The notes: generated from the letters alone by a model not told the origin. 7,944 nt of DNA from 2-12-FULL-42-15 sp964196565 (GCA_964196565.1 CAXMUH010000036.1:1-7944); one strand, 5' to 3'; shown: positions 1 through 5,871, counted from the first letter of the stretch. Program-made: numbers and translations.

Positions 1-433
1 ATATTTTTTTATTTTCTGATGTCAGTTCGTCTGAACTAGAGTCACTAGATAGTAGTTGAACGGCGGCACAATATTCTTTATCACAATCTTTACGTATATT
101 TTCAGTTAAAATATGTCTATTTGTCAAAAAAATGGGAATAACTTCCTTATAATTACCCTCTGCAAGTTTGAAATCTGCCTGAACTTCTGAGTCATCTATA
201 TTCATATAAGAGGCAGATATGTCCTTCTTTAGTTGATTTTTATCGAAACTGCTAATGCTAGACATTGCGGATTTTAACAGGCTAGCTAAGTTGTCATGCA
301 AAATCCTTAAGTTTTCTATTTCTCTTAGATATTTGTTTTCTTTATGGCGGTAGTGAGCTTGAAGCCAATTGCCAAACAGTACTATAATTGCACCGATTAG
401 TGCCCCTGCCAAACCATAAAGTGAATCATACAT
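1..433 (-). CDS. Partial membrane-anchored protein of unknown function, C-terminus beyond the window
   Basis: I do not recognise this family. An open frame of 144 codons runs from the ATG at 433-431 to the left edge with no stop, so the C-terminus is missing. Residues about 5-24 (LYGLAGALIGAIIVLFGNWL) form one hydrophobic, glycine/alanine-rich membrane segment right at the N-terminus. It is followed by a charged stretch (HYRHKENKYLREIENLRIL) likely to be helical or coiled-coil, then a soluble acidic region. The expected topology is a single N-terminal anchor with a cytoplasmic or periplasmic helical domain. A weak AGAGA Shine-Dalgarno lies about 12 bases before the ATG. The first 60 bases contain only 18 G/C, lower than in the neighbouring operon, and the gene lies downstream of a tRNA 3' end, so acquisition by transfer is possible. 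The single anchor plus coiled coil recalls many small orphan proteins of islands and prophages, but no function can be assigned. Confidence 0.7.
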   Translation of the reverse strand, partial: MYDSLYGLAGALIGAIIVLFGNWLQAHYRHKENKYLREIENLRILHDNLASLLKSAMSSISSFDKNQLKKDISASYMNIDDSEVQADFKLAEGNYKEVIPIFLTNRHILTENIRKDCDKEYCAAVQLLSSDSSSDELTSENKKI

Positions 434-487
434 GAGTTTTATTCATCTCTTTTTGAGTTAATATGAAATCAAATAAGCACAAGACTA

Positions 488-515
488 ATTATAGAGTGTT
501 TATAATTTATTGCAG
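488..515 (-). promoter_or_regulatory. Candidate sigma-70 promoter of the left-edge gene
   Basis: On the minus strand a perfect -10 box TATAAT (493-488) lies 16 bases downstream of a weak -35 box CTGCAA (515-510). Transcription would start near 481, giving a leader of about 48 bases before the ATG at 433. The -10 match is strong and the -35 match poor. The local AT-richness makes a chance TATAAT quite possible. Confidence 0.4.
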
Positions 516-529
516 TTTGTTATTTGAAA

Positions 530-547
530 GTGCCCCGTGAGCGCCCC
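530..547. repeat. GTGCCCC / GCGCCCC direct-repeat pair near the tRNA 3' end
   Basis: Two near-identical 7-mers, GTGCCCC (530-536) and GCGCCCC (541-547), are spaced 11 bp apart, about one helical turn. They lie about 50 bp beyond the 3' end of the tRNA gene. Closely spaced short direct repeats beside a tRNA 3' end can be arm-type binding sites of tyrosine integrases, but no integrase is visible here. The remainder of 434-595 holds a candidate promoter for the left-edge gene and otherwise nothing I can name. Confidence 0.3.
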
Positions 548-595
548 ATTTTGAAGGGTTGGTTTGGGTAATTTCTAGCAACTACTTGATTTAAT

Positions 596-672
596 TGGTG
601 GGCCCACAAGGACTCGAACCTTGGACCAAAGGATTATGAGTCCTCTGCTCTAACCAACTGAGCTATGGGCCC
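596..672 (-). tRNA. tRNA-Ile2 (anticodon CAU, expected to be lysidine-modified)
   Basis: The reverse complement folds into a complete 77-nt cloverleaf. It has acceptor stem GGGCCCA/TGGGCCC, D arm GCTC/GAGC, anticodon stem GAGGA/TCCTT with loop CTCATAA, T arm CAAGG/CCTTG with TTCGAGT loop, discriminator A73 and an encoded CCA. The anticodon is CAT. Elongator Met and Ile2 share this anticodon. The acceptor stem has C4-G69 and C5-G68, the pairs reported as positive determinants for the lysidine synthase TilS in E. coli tRNA-Ile2, whereas E. coli elongator tRNA-Met has U4 and A5. The first pair is G1-C72, so it is not an initiator tRNA. The location downstream of rpoD also matches ileX in E. coli. 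After C34 becomes lysidine it would read AUA. It may be co-transcribed with rpoD or have its own promoter; no strong one is seen. Confidence 0.85.
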
Positions 673-683
673 TTATGGAATTC

Positions 684-748
684 TCCCGGCCAGCCACCGT
701 CCCGAGCGAGTGCGAAGCACAAGTCGAGGGATCAGCTGTCCGGGCGAC
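684..748. repeat. Palindromic repeat element A (REP/MITE-like), between rpoD and the tRNA
   Basis: Nested inverted repeats are visible. The outer arms are CCCGGcCAGC (685-694) and GCTGtCCGGG (735-744), paired with one mismatch. A middle stem pairs TCCC (700-703) with GGGA (728-731). An inner hairpin GTGC-GAA-GCAC (710-720) contains the core GCGAAGC. Its ends, read on the minus strand as GTCGCCCGGAC and GGCCGGGA, match the start and an internal motif of the element at 6967-7057 (GTAGCCCGGAC, GGCCGGGA), so the two appear related. It would lie in the leader of the tRNA transcript if rpoD and the tRNA are co-transcribed. Confidence 0.6.
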
Positions 749-764
749 AATAAAAGGCAGATTA

Positions 765-794
765 TTCTACCACTATTTTAAAAAAATGGTAGAA
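765..794 (-). terminator. Stem-loop just after rpoD (weak terminator or processing hairpin)
   Basis: TTCTACCA (765-772) and TGGTAGAA (787-794) form a perfect 8-bp inverted repeat beginning 7 bp past the rpoD stop codon. On the minus strand, further pairing TTTT/AAAA inside the loop is possible with a three-base bulge. No uninterrupted U-run follows directly; the first T-rich stretch (CCTTTTATT) comes about 9 bases later. It is therefore not a classical rho-independent terminator. It may be a partial terminator, an mRNA 3'-end stabiliser or a processing site between rpoD and the tRNA. Confidence 0.4.
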
Positions 795-801
795 ACAGTT
801 T

Positions 802-2709
802 TTATTGATCTTCATTCTCGTTGAAGCTGTTTAATTTCTCCGCACGTGAAGGGTGGCGCAATTTGCGTAATGCTTTCGCTTCAATTTGACGTATTCGCTC
901 ACGCGTTACATCAAACTGCTTGCCCACTTCTTCGAGCGTGTGGTCAGTATTCATATCAATACCAAATCGCATGCGCAGTACTTTTGCTTCTCTTGGTGTT
1001 AGTGTCGCAAGTACTTCTTTCATCGCTTCACTTAAGCCGGAGGTGGTGGCAAAATCAACTGGAGATTCGAGGGTGGTGTCTTCAATAAAGTCACCCAAGT
1101 TCGAATCTTCATCTTCACCAATTGGAGTTTCCATCGAGATCGGTTCTTTAGCAATCTTAAGCACTTTGCGAACTTTTTCTTCTGGAAGCTCCATGCGTTT
1201 GCCGAGCTCTTCTGGTGTTGGCTCAAGTCCAGTCTCTTGAAGAATTTGGCGGGTAATACGATTTAACTTATTAATGGTTTCGATCATATGCACTGGAATA
1301 CGAATGGTGCGCGCCTGATCTGCAATCGATCGGGTAATCGCTTGGCGAATCCACCAAGTTGCATAAGTTGAAAACTTATAACCACGACGGTATTCGAATT
1401 TATCCACCGCTTTCATCAGGCCAATATTACCTTCTTGAATCAGATCCAAGAATTGTAAGCCACGATTAGTGTATTTTTTCGCGATTGAAATCACCAGACG
1501 TAAGTTGGCTTCGATCATTTCTTTTTTGGCGCGGCGTGATTTTGCTTCACCAATGGCAACGCGTCGATTAATTTCTTTAATCTCGTGAATGGACAAGTTA
1601 CTTTGTTCTTCAATTTGAGCCAATTTCTTCTGCGAACGAATAATCTCTTTGCTGAAAGTATCCAGTATCTCAGCGCTTCCTGGATTTTCTTTTTTGTATT
1701 GTTCCAGCCAACTCACATTGGTTTCATTTTGTGGGAATGAAGCAATAAAGTTTTTCCTTGGGGTGCGCGCTTTAACAATGCAGTATTTCATAATCATGCG
1801 TTCTTGGGTGCGTGCACCAATCAGTAATTTTCTCAGTTTATTGGTTTGAGACATAAACTGTTTAATCGATAACTTAAATTTCGAATAATGCTCAGCCAGA
1901 TTTTTTTGATGTTTGACTGTGGTCGCATGTTTTTTACCGTGACGTTTAATCGAGTTGACGTAACGGGTTAACAGTTTGTTTAACAGTTTTATATAGGACT
2001 TTGTCAGTACTGGGTCTGGACCGTTTTCAGCAAGTTCAGCTTCGGCATTGTCGGTTGTATCAGCGGCATCGCCTTTCTCGCCTTTCTCGCCTTTCTCGCC
2101 AGTTGCAGCTGGTGGTGGTGGCGGTGGCGGTGGTGGTTTAATAATAGGTTTAACAATCGGTGCTGGTTGTGCTATTTGCTCATCATAAAAGCCAGTAATA
2201 ATATCGTTGAGCCGACCTTCGTTAGCGACAATTTCGCTGTAAGTTTCAATAAATCCTGAGATCAATTCAGGGTACTGGATAAAGGACCCCATAACTTGAC
2301 GAACGCCTTCTTCGATACGTTTGGCGATAACAATTTCGCCTTCTCGGGTTAGCAGCTCAACGCTACCCATTTCTCGCATATACATACGAACGGGATCGGT
2401 GGTACGAGTTTCGGTGGCCAATACTTCAGCTACGTCTTCGGTACTGTCTTCAGATTGCTGACTTTCTTGCAGTAATAATGCGTCGGCATCTGGAGGCACT
2501 TCAAAAACTTTAATCCCCATCTCATTGAGGCGACCGATAATGCTTTCCATTTGAGCAGGCTCAACAAAGTCATTAGGTAATAAATTGATAAGATCTTCGT
2601 GTATGAGATAGCCTTTAGTCTTATGCTCATTTAATAGTGCATTGAATCCCAAGCGCTGAGTTTCAGGTTTTGCGGGTTGCGTATTCTTTTTTGGATCAGG
2701 GGGTGCCAT
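802..2709 (-). CDS. rpoD: RNA polymerase housekeeping sigma factor (sigma-70, RpoD)
   Basis: This is the primary sigma factor, which directs core RNA polymerase to -35/-10 promoters. It has 635 aa (E. coli 613). Region 1.1 covers residues about 20-72. Region 1.2 lies at about 103-135 (TDPVRMYMREMGSVELLTRE). A long non-conserved region spans about 136-375. Region 2 covers about 394-466, including the -10 recognition and melting helix with YATWWIRQAITRSIADQ (449-465). Region 3 is about 467-545. Region 4 is about 556-622, with the -35-binding helix-turn-helix TLEEVGKQFDVTRERIRQIE (591-610). All diagnostic blocks are intact. The unusual part is residues 192-213: nine consecutive prolines and then (GEK)x3, a low-complexity tract in the non-conserved region. 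The ATG at 2709 is preceded by TAGGT about 10 bases upstream. The gene follows dnaG after an unusually long gap (303 bp), so it probably has its own promoter as well as operon read-through. Confidence 0.98.
   Translation of the reverse strand: MAPPDPKKNTQPAKPETQRLGFNALLNEHKTKGYLIHEDLINLLPNDFVEPAQMESIIGRLNEMGIKVFEVPPDADALLLQESQQSEDSTEDVAEVLATETRTTDPVRMYMREMGSVELLTREGEIVIAKRIEEGVRQVMGSFIQYPELISGFIETYSEIVANEGRLNDIITGFYDEQIAQPAPIVKPIIKPPPPPPPPPAATGEKGEKGEKGDAADTTDNAEAELAENGPDPVLTKSYIKLLNKLLTRYVNSIKRHGKKHATTVKHQKNLAEHYSKFKLSIKQFMSQTNKLRKLLIGARTQERMIMKYCIVKARTPRKNFIASFPQNETNVSWLEQYKKENPGSAEILDTFSKEIIRSQKKLAQIEEQSNLSIHEIKEINRRVAIGEAKSRRAKKEMIEANLRLVISIAKKYTNRGLQFLDLIQEGNIGLMKAVDKFEYRRGYKFSTYATWWIRQAITRSIADQARTIRIPVHMIETINKLNRITRQILQETGLEPTPEELGKRMELPEEKVRKVLKIAKEPISMETPIGEDEDSNLGDFIEDTTLESPVDFATTSGLSEAMKEVLATLTPREAKVLRMRFGIDMNTDHTLEEVGKQFDVTRERIRQIEAKALRKLRHPSRAEKLNSFNENEDQ
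2071..2136 (-). repeat. In-frame microsatellites inside rpoD: 9-bp x3 (GEK) and a CCN run of nine proline codons
   Basis: On the plus strand, GCCTTTCTC occurs three times in perfect tandem (2071-2097), encoding Gly-Glu-Lys repeats. Positions 2110-2136 are a run of nine TGG/CGG triplets, encoding prolines 192-200. Both arrays have units that are multiples of three, so copy-number changes keep the reading frame and alter only linker length. They lie in the non-conserved region between sigma regions 1.2 and 2. Confidence 0.9.
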
Positions 2710-2768
2710 AAAATTATTACCTACCGTAAGCTAGTGCATTGCGTTAAAGCAATTGCGGGTTTTGATTC

Positions 2769-2774
2769 ATTATA
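2769..2774 (-). promoter_or_regulatory. Candidate -10 box of an rpoD promoter
   Basis: The minus strand reads TATAAT at 2774-2769, 60 bases upstream of the rpoD ATG. At 16-18 bp spacing the -35 positions (GTAGCT, GGTAGC, GGGTAG) are poor matches to TTGACA, so the call rests on a perfect -10 alone. Transcription would start near 2762, leaving a leader of about 53 bases. Confidence 0.3.
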
Positions 2775-2782
2775 AAAATCAA

Positions 2783-2817
2783 TAGCTTAAAGCTACCCAC
2801 GCACAGCGTGATTAGCT
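2783..2817 (-). promoter_or_regulatory. Competing hairpins upstream of rpoD
   Basis: Two perfect dyads share one arm. AGCTA (2791-2795) can pair with TAGCT (2813-2817), closing a stem that continues as CACGC/GCGTG (2798-2802 with 2806-2810) around a 3-base loop. Alternatively, the same bases form TAGCTT-A-AAGCTA (2783-2795). The two folds exclude each other. They could act as an attenuator, RNA processing site or DNA operator; no function is shown. Confidence 0.35.
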
Positions 2818-3012
2818 AAAATGCTGTATTTTAACCTTAAGTTATTCATTAATCTAGCTTTATTTAATTTCAATCGCTAAAAAATGCCTAACTGTCTGGC
2901 TGCTATTTACGGCGGATCTGTTTACGTAGAGAGTAGTGCTTAGACTAAGCATGACATCAATGTTAATGATGTCTGAAGTTTGTGTTCTATCATTATTCAG
3001 AAGCGCTACGTA

Positions 3013-4737
3013 CTATATAAGGTCTTTTTGCCTCTGGGTCAAGAGTGCGGACAACTTTTTTTTCTCGTCGGGGCTTAATTCGTTCTGTTTAGCCTTAATA
3101 ATTAAGTCGTTAGTTAAATGGTCTAGATAGTTTTCTTGCAGCCTGGCAATGGCACCACTGAACTCGAGCAGCATGCCTTCTACCGGGAATGGGTGTCTAT
3201 GAGCGGCAAGTTCGGCGATTGCGCGCTTTTCATCTTCATCGTCGCTCATTGCCATCAGCTCGCCTACAGATAGCTTTTGGTTTTTTGAAAGCAATTGTAA
3301 CAGCTTAATCAGCAATTCGGCTCCAGGGAGTGCTTTTAGGTCAGATAGCTGATTAATATCACATTCTAGGCTAAGTTTTGATTCTTGCAATAAAAGCGCT
3401 GTCGCTTTTTGTGCAGGAGTTAATAGCGTTTGATTTGTGTATTGCACTTTTCGTTGACCGGGGCTCGATTGCAAACCGTTAAGGTCGCTGAGATAGACAT
3501 GCAATTCTTTTGCCAGTTGTTTAAACATCAGTTCTCGAAACAAACCTTTTGGCATTTTGTTTAGGTAATCGGATGCTTTTTTGGCATAGAGTGCTTTTGT
3601 ATCTGGCGTGTCGGGTGGAACTTCTTGTTTAATTAAATCAAAGAAAACGTAGCTTAATGATGCTGCTCTTTTTAAGCGTTGAATAAATCCTTCAGAACCA
3701 AGGCGACGAACTAAAGTATCTGGGTCGTCATCTTTTGGTAGAAACATAAAACGTAGCTGAATGCCGTCGCGCATTAAAGGGAGATTTAGGGTTAACGCTT
3801 TCCAGGCAGCATTGCGCCCAGCGTTATCGCCATCAAAGCAAAAAATCACTTCATTGGTATAACGAAATAATTTTTGCAGGTGTTTTGGATTGGTGGCAGT
3901 GCCAAGTGTGGCAACCGCATTTGTAATTCCATATTGATGCAAAGCAATCACATCCATATAACCTTCAACGATTAAGATGGATTTGGGATGATGGTTTTTT
4001 TCTAACACTTCAAACAAACCGTAGAGCTCTTGGCTTTTATGGAATAGTGGTGTCTCTGGAGAGTTTAGGTATTTGGGTAAATCATCTCCAAGCGCGCGGG
4101 CACCAAAAGCGATTACCCGGCCACGATGATCGCGAATAGGGAACATAATGCGATTGCGAAAGCGGTCATAACATTTGCCGCCGTCTTTTTGAATAACCAT
4201 CCCATGTTGAGTGAGTCTATCGAGCGCGTCAGATTCGTTTGCTGTGTGTTTAATAAGGCTGTCCCATTGATCGGGGGAATAACCAATAAGAAACTTTTTT
4301 GCAATTTGCCCGCTTAATCCGCGAGATTTAAGATAGGTTATTGCAGGTTCTGATTGGCGCAGCTGTTGTTGGTAAAAGTCTGACGCCTTGGTTAGAAGCT
4401 CATAGTCGCGTTCATAGGAATGTTGTTTTTCACTGCTGTCTCGTGGAACCTCGACGCCGAGCTTCGCGCTAAGGTCGGTCACGGCATCAATAAATTCCAT
4501 GTGGTCAAAGGCCATCAAAAAGCCAATTGCATTGCCCGAAGCGCCACAACCAAAGCAGTAATAAAATTGTTTTTGTGCATTGACGGAAAAAGACGGAGAT
4601 TTTTCATTGTGAAAAGGACATAGGCCGGAATAATTTTGGCCTTTTTTGGTAATTTTAATTCGTGCTTCAATCAGCTCGATAATGTCAGTGCGCGCGATAA
4701 TATCATTAATAAATGCTTGTGGAATGCGGTTGCTCAT
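3013..4737 (-). CDS. dnaG: DNA primase DnaG
   Basis: DnaG synthesises RNA primers at the replication fork, working with the DnaB helicase. It has 574 aa (E. coli 581). The N-terminal zinc-binding domain contains CPFHNEKSPSF and FYYCFGCGASG, with C40, H43, C61 and C64 as the expected zinc ligands. The catalytic core follows, with the basic motif PKYLNSPETPLFHKSQELYG (221-240). The TOPRIM domain has ILIVEGYMD (254-262, catalytic E258) and FCFDGDNAGR (299-308, D302 and D304), then KDDDPD (335-340). The C-terminal helical region, about 430-574, corresponds to the DnaB-interaction domain and is the least conserved. No active-site residue is missing. The ATG at 4737 has CGGAAA about 6 bases upstream. 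The gene is separated from yqeY by a 188-bp gap containing a palindromic repeat, so its coupling to rpsU-yqeY transcription may be reduced and an own promoter is likely. Confidence 0.98.
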   Translation of the reverse strand: MSNRIPQAFINDIIARTDIIELIEARIKITKKGQNYSGLCPFHNEKSPSFSVNAQKQFYYCFGCGASGNAIGFLMAFDHMEFIDAVTDLSAKLGVEVPRDSSEKQHSYERDYELLTKASDFYQQQLRQSEPAITYLKSRGLSGQIAKKFLIGYSPDQWDSLIKHTANESDALDRLTQHGMVIQKDGGKCYDRFRNRIMFPIRDHRGRVIAFGARALGDDLPKYLNSPETPLFHKSQELYGLFEVLEKNHHPKSILIVEGYMDVIALHQYGITNAVATLGTATNPKHLQKLFRYTNEVIFCFDGDNAGRNAAWKALTLNLPLMRDGIQLRFMFLPKDDDPDTLVRRLGSEGFIQRLKRAASLSYVFFDLIKQEVPPDTPDTKALYAKKASDYLNKMPKGLFRELMFKQLAKELHVYLSDLNGLQSSPGQRKVQYTNQTLLTPAQKATALLLQESKLSLECDINQLSDLKALPGAELLIKLLQLLSKNQKLSVGELMAMSDDEDEKRAIAELAAHRHPFPVEGMLLEFSGAIARLQENYLDHLTNDLIIKAKQNELSPDEKKKLSALLTQRQKDLI

Positions 4738-4767
4738 TTAATTTCCGTGAATAAATTATTTGGAGTA

Positions 4768-4776
4768 ATTTTAGCA
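4768..4776 (-). promoter_or_regulatory. Candidate extended -10 promoter of dnaG
   Basis: The minus strand reads TGCTAAAAT at 4776-4768, an extended -10 (TGn followed by TAAAAT). The -35 position 17 bases upstream is only TTCTGA. A start near 4761 would give a leader of about 24 bases containing the CGGAAA ribosome site. It lies just downstream of the palindromic repeat in transcription order, so it could restore dnaG transcription if the hairpins attenuate read-through. Confidence 0.4.
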
Positions 4777-4817
4777 TGAGTGGGGCGGATTCAGAAGGGA
4801 CTGCGGGTTTTGGCACC

Positions 4818-4913
4818 GTCATCCCAGCGAAAGTGCATTGTCATCCCAGCGAAAGCTGGGACCTCATTACGTTGGCACTTGATTCAAAAGATTCCTGCAT
4901 ACGCAGGGATGAC
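4818..4913. repeat. Palindromic repeat element B (MITE/REP-like) with GTCATCCC ends
   Basis: The block starts and ends with inverted 8-bp termini, GTCATCCC (4840-4847) and GGGATGAC (4906-4913). Inside are two hairpins: CCCAGC-GAAA-GCTGGG (4845-4860) and CCTGC-ATAC-GCAGG (4894-4907). The left end is duplicated: GTCATCCCAGCGAAAG occurs at 4818-4833 and again at 4840-4855, a 22-bp period. GTCATCCC-type hairpin repeats are common dispersed elements in proteobacteria. No transposase is encoded, so it would be non-autonomous. It splits the operon between yqeY and dnaG, and its hairpins may attenuate or process the transcript. Confidence 0.75.
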
Positions 4914-4925
4914 GATTAATTACCG

Positions 4926-5378
4926 TTATGATAATAGTGCTTTGATCTTGGCGCTTACTTGTCCCATATCAGCACGACCTTGAATCTGTGGCCTAAGCGT
5001 GTTCATTACTTTGCCCATATCTCGCATGCTGCTAGCGCTTACTTCTTTGATGGTTTGCTGAATTAAAGCATCGAGTTCAGCTTCATCAATTGCTTTAGGC
5101 ATGTATTCTTGAAGCACGCTGATCTCTTGAATTTCTTTAGCGGCAAGTTCAGGTCGATTGCCTTGCTCGAATAGTTTGGCAGATTCGCGGCGTTGCTTAA
5201 TCATCTTCTCGATGATATTGAGCACGTCTGGGTCATCAACAGTAATGCGATTATCGATTTCTTTTTGTTTGATGGCGGCTTGAAGCATACGAATAACACC
5301 TAAGGTTTCTTTATCCTTGGCGCGCATTGCAGCGATCATATCTTCTTTAATACGGTCTTTCATTGAGGTGGGTGCCAT
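4926..5378 (-). CDS. yqeY: GatB/YqeY domain protein
   Basis: This is a small cytosolic protein of 150 aa, the usual size for YqeY. It is related to the C-terminal tRNA-binding domain of GatB in the GatCAB amidotransferase, but it stands alone. Its exact role is not established; a tRNA-linked function is inferred from homology. Family features are visible: an N-terminal helical part with AAMRAKDKETLGVIRMLQAA (16-35) and KQKEID, the middle motif LQEYMPKAI (89-97), and the C-terminal MRDMGKVMNTLRPQIQGRAD (118-137) followed by VSAKIKALL. The start at 5378 was chosen because AAGGA lies 6-7 bases upstream; the internal ATG at codon 6 has no comparable site. It begins 12 bp after the rpsU stop codon and is surely co-transcribed with it. 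No residues appear lost. Confidence 0.95.
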   Translation of the reverse strand: MAPTSMKDRIKEDMIAAMRAKDKETLGVIRMLQAAIKQKEIDNRITVDDPDVLNIIEKMIKQRRESAKLFEQGNRPELAAKEIQEISVLQEYMPKAIDEAELDALIQQTIKEVSASSMRDMGKVMNTLRPQIQGRADMGQVSAKIKALLS

Positions 5379-5390
5379 CAGCAGTCCTTG

Positions 5391-5612
5391 TTAGTGACGA
5401 CGTTCTCTTTCTGCCACTTCATGTTCTTTTTGAAGTTTCTTCGCATAGCGCTTAATAGCAGCTGCACGCTTGCGTTTGCGACGAGTTGTCGGTTTCTCGT
5501 AGTATTCGATCTGGCGAAGCTTAGTTGGAATCCCTGCTTTTTCGCAGGCCCGCTTAAATCGACGTAAAGAAACGTCAAAAGCGTGATCATCTGGTATATC
5601 GATAGTAGGCAT
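5391..5612 (-). CDS. rpsU: 30S ribosomal protein S21
   Basis: S21 is a small, highly basic protein of the 30S platform near the anti-Shine-Dalgarno end of 16S rRNA, and it promotes mRNA binding during initiation. It has 73 aa (E. coli 71). Diagnostic segments are FDVSLRRFKRACEKAGI (12-28), then IEYYEKPTTRRKRKRAAAIK (35-54) and RYAKKLQKE. The E. coli counterparts are FDVALRRFKRSCEKAG and EFYEKPTTERKR. The ATG at 5612 has only a weak GGTGA about 12 bases upstream, so the ribosome site is poor for a ribosomal protein. This may matter for autoregulation, but that is inference. It is the first gene of the operon, with a promoter candidate at 5674-5702. Confidence 0.98.
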   Translation of the reverse strand: MPTIDIPDDHAFDVSLRRFKRACEKAGIPTKLRQIEYYEKPTTRRKRKRAAAIKRYAKKLQKEHEVAERERRH

Positions 5613-5673
5613 AAAAAGTAGTCACCATTCTATTAAATTGTTGTTAAACCGACCATTTAAGATTGAGGGCTAG

Positions 5674-5702
5674 ATATTAAACGCTTTATAAGCAATTTGC
5701 AA
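5674..5702 (-). promoter_or_regulatory. Candidate promoter of the rpsU-yqeY-dnaG-rpoD operon
   Basis: On the minus strand, -35 TTGCAA (5702-5697) and -10 TAATAT (5679-5674) are separated by exactly 17 bp; each matches the consensus at four of six positions. The predicted start near 5667 gives a leader of about 55 bases before the rpsU ATG. A nearby TATAAA (within 5684-5690) is an alternative -10 but lacks a usable -35. Confidence 0.5.
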
Positions 5703-5709
5703 CTGCTAG

Positions 5710-5726
5710 GCCTGCCAAATGCAGGC
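5710..5726. repeat. Short perfect hairpin upstream of the rpsU promoter
   Basis: GCCTGC-CAAAT-GCAGGC is a perfect 6-bp stem with a 5-base loop, just upstream of the candidate rpsU -35 box. On the minus strand its flanks read TAGCCC before and CTA after, resembling the TAGCCC start of the palindromic elements elsewhere in the window. It may be a decayed repeat end or an operator. No T-run follows on either strand. Confidence 0.4.
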
Positions 5727-5793
5727 GGGCTATGGGCTCGTCCTGGTCGCTCTGTAGACTTATGTGTAACTATTTGATAAATAACATTTAGTT

Positions 5794-5815
5794 AAAAAAA
5801 TCGCCCGTCGGGCAA
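5794..5815 (-). terminator. Rho-independent terminator-like hairpin, minus strand, without an upstream gene
   Basis: On the minus strand TTGCCC-GAC-GGGCGA (5815-5801) is followed directly by seven Ts (5800-5794), a compact terminator shape. The nearest minus-strand DNA upstream is the promoter region and coding sequence of the divergent transglycosylase gene, so no visible gene ends here. It may shield the rpsU promoter from antisense transcription, terminate a short RNA, or be a remnant. Confidence 0.5.
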
Positions 5816-5871
5816 AAATAGACCACATTCTATGCAATCGACATTTTTTCGATGCTTTGTCACTGATTCGC

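Larger units (their letters stand above)
2710..3012 (-). other. dnaG-rpoD intergenic region (303 bp), no gene seen
   Basis: No open frame or structured RNA gene is supported on either strand. The stretch is AT-rich and holds a hairpin cluster (2783-2817) and a TATAAT-like -10 box near 2769-2774. In E. coli the dnaG-rpoD spacing is short and internal promoters lie inside dnaG. Here the spacing leaves room for a dedicated rpoD promoter. I could not recognise a convincing heat-shock (sigma-32) promoter. Confidence 0.6.

Noticed and set aside
596..672. tRNA-Met assignment for the CAU tRNA
   Set aside because: C4-G69 and C5-G68 and the position after rpoD favour tRNA-Ile2. Elongator Met remains a minor possibility; the G1-C72 pair excludes an initiator.
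846..1240. Plus-strand open frames opposite the rpoD 3' end
   Set aside because: They are antisense shadows of the conserved sigma regions 3-4, which are fully intact on the minus strand.
2710..3012. Heat-shock (sigma-32) promoter for rpoD
   Set aside because: No CTTGAA/CCCCAT-like pair at suitable spacing could be seen in the gap.
4818..4860. CRISPR-like direct repeats
   Set aside because: Only two copies with a 6-bp interval and strong inner hairpins; they are a duplicated end of a palindromic element, not an array.
4780..4983. 67-codon plus-strand open frame
   Set aside because: It consists largely of the palindromic repeat and antisense of the yqeY end; it has no coding signal of its own.
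5378..5590. 70-codon minus-strand frame overlapping rpsU
   Set aside because: It is an out-of-frame shadow; the overlapping 73-codon frame matches S21 throughout.
802..5612. Previously undescribed system in the operon region
   Set aside because: All four protein genes and their order are well-known housekeeping functions; only the repeats, the gaps and the RpoD linker are unusual.
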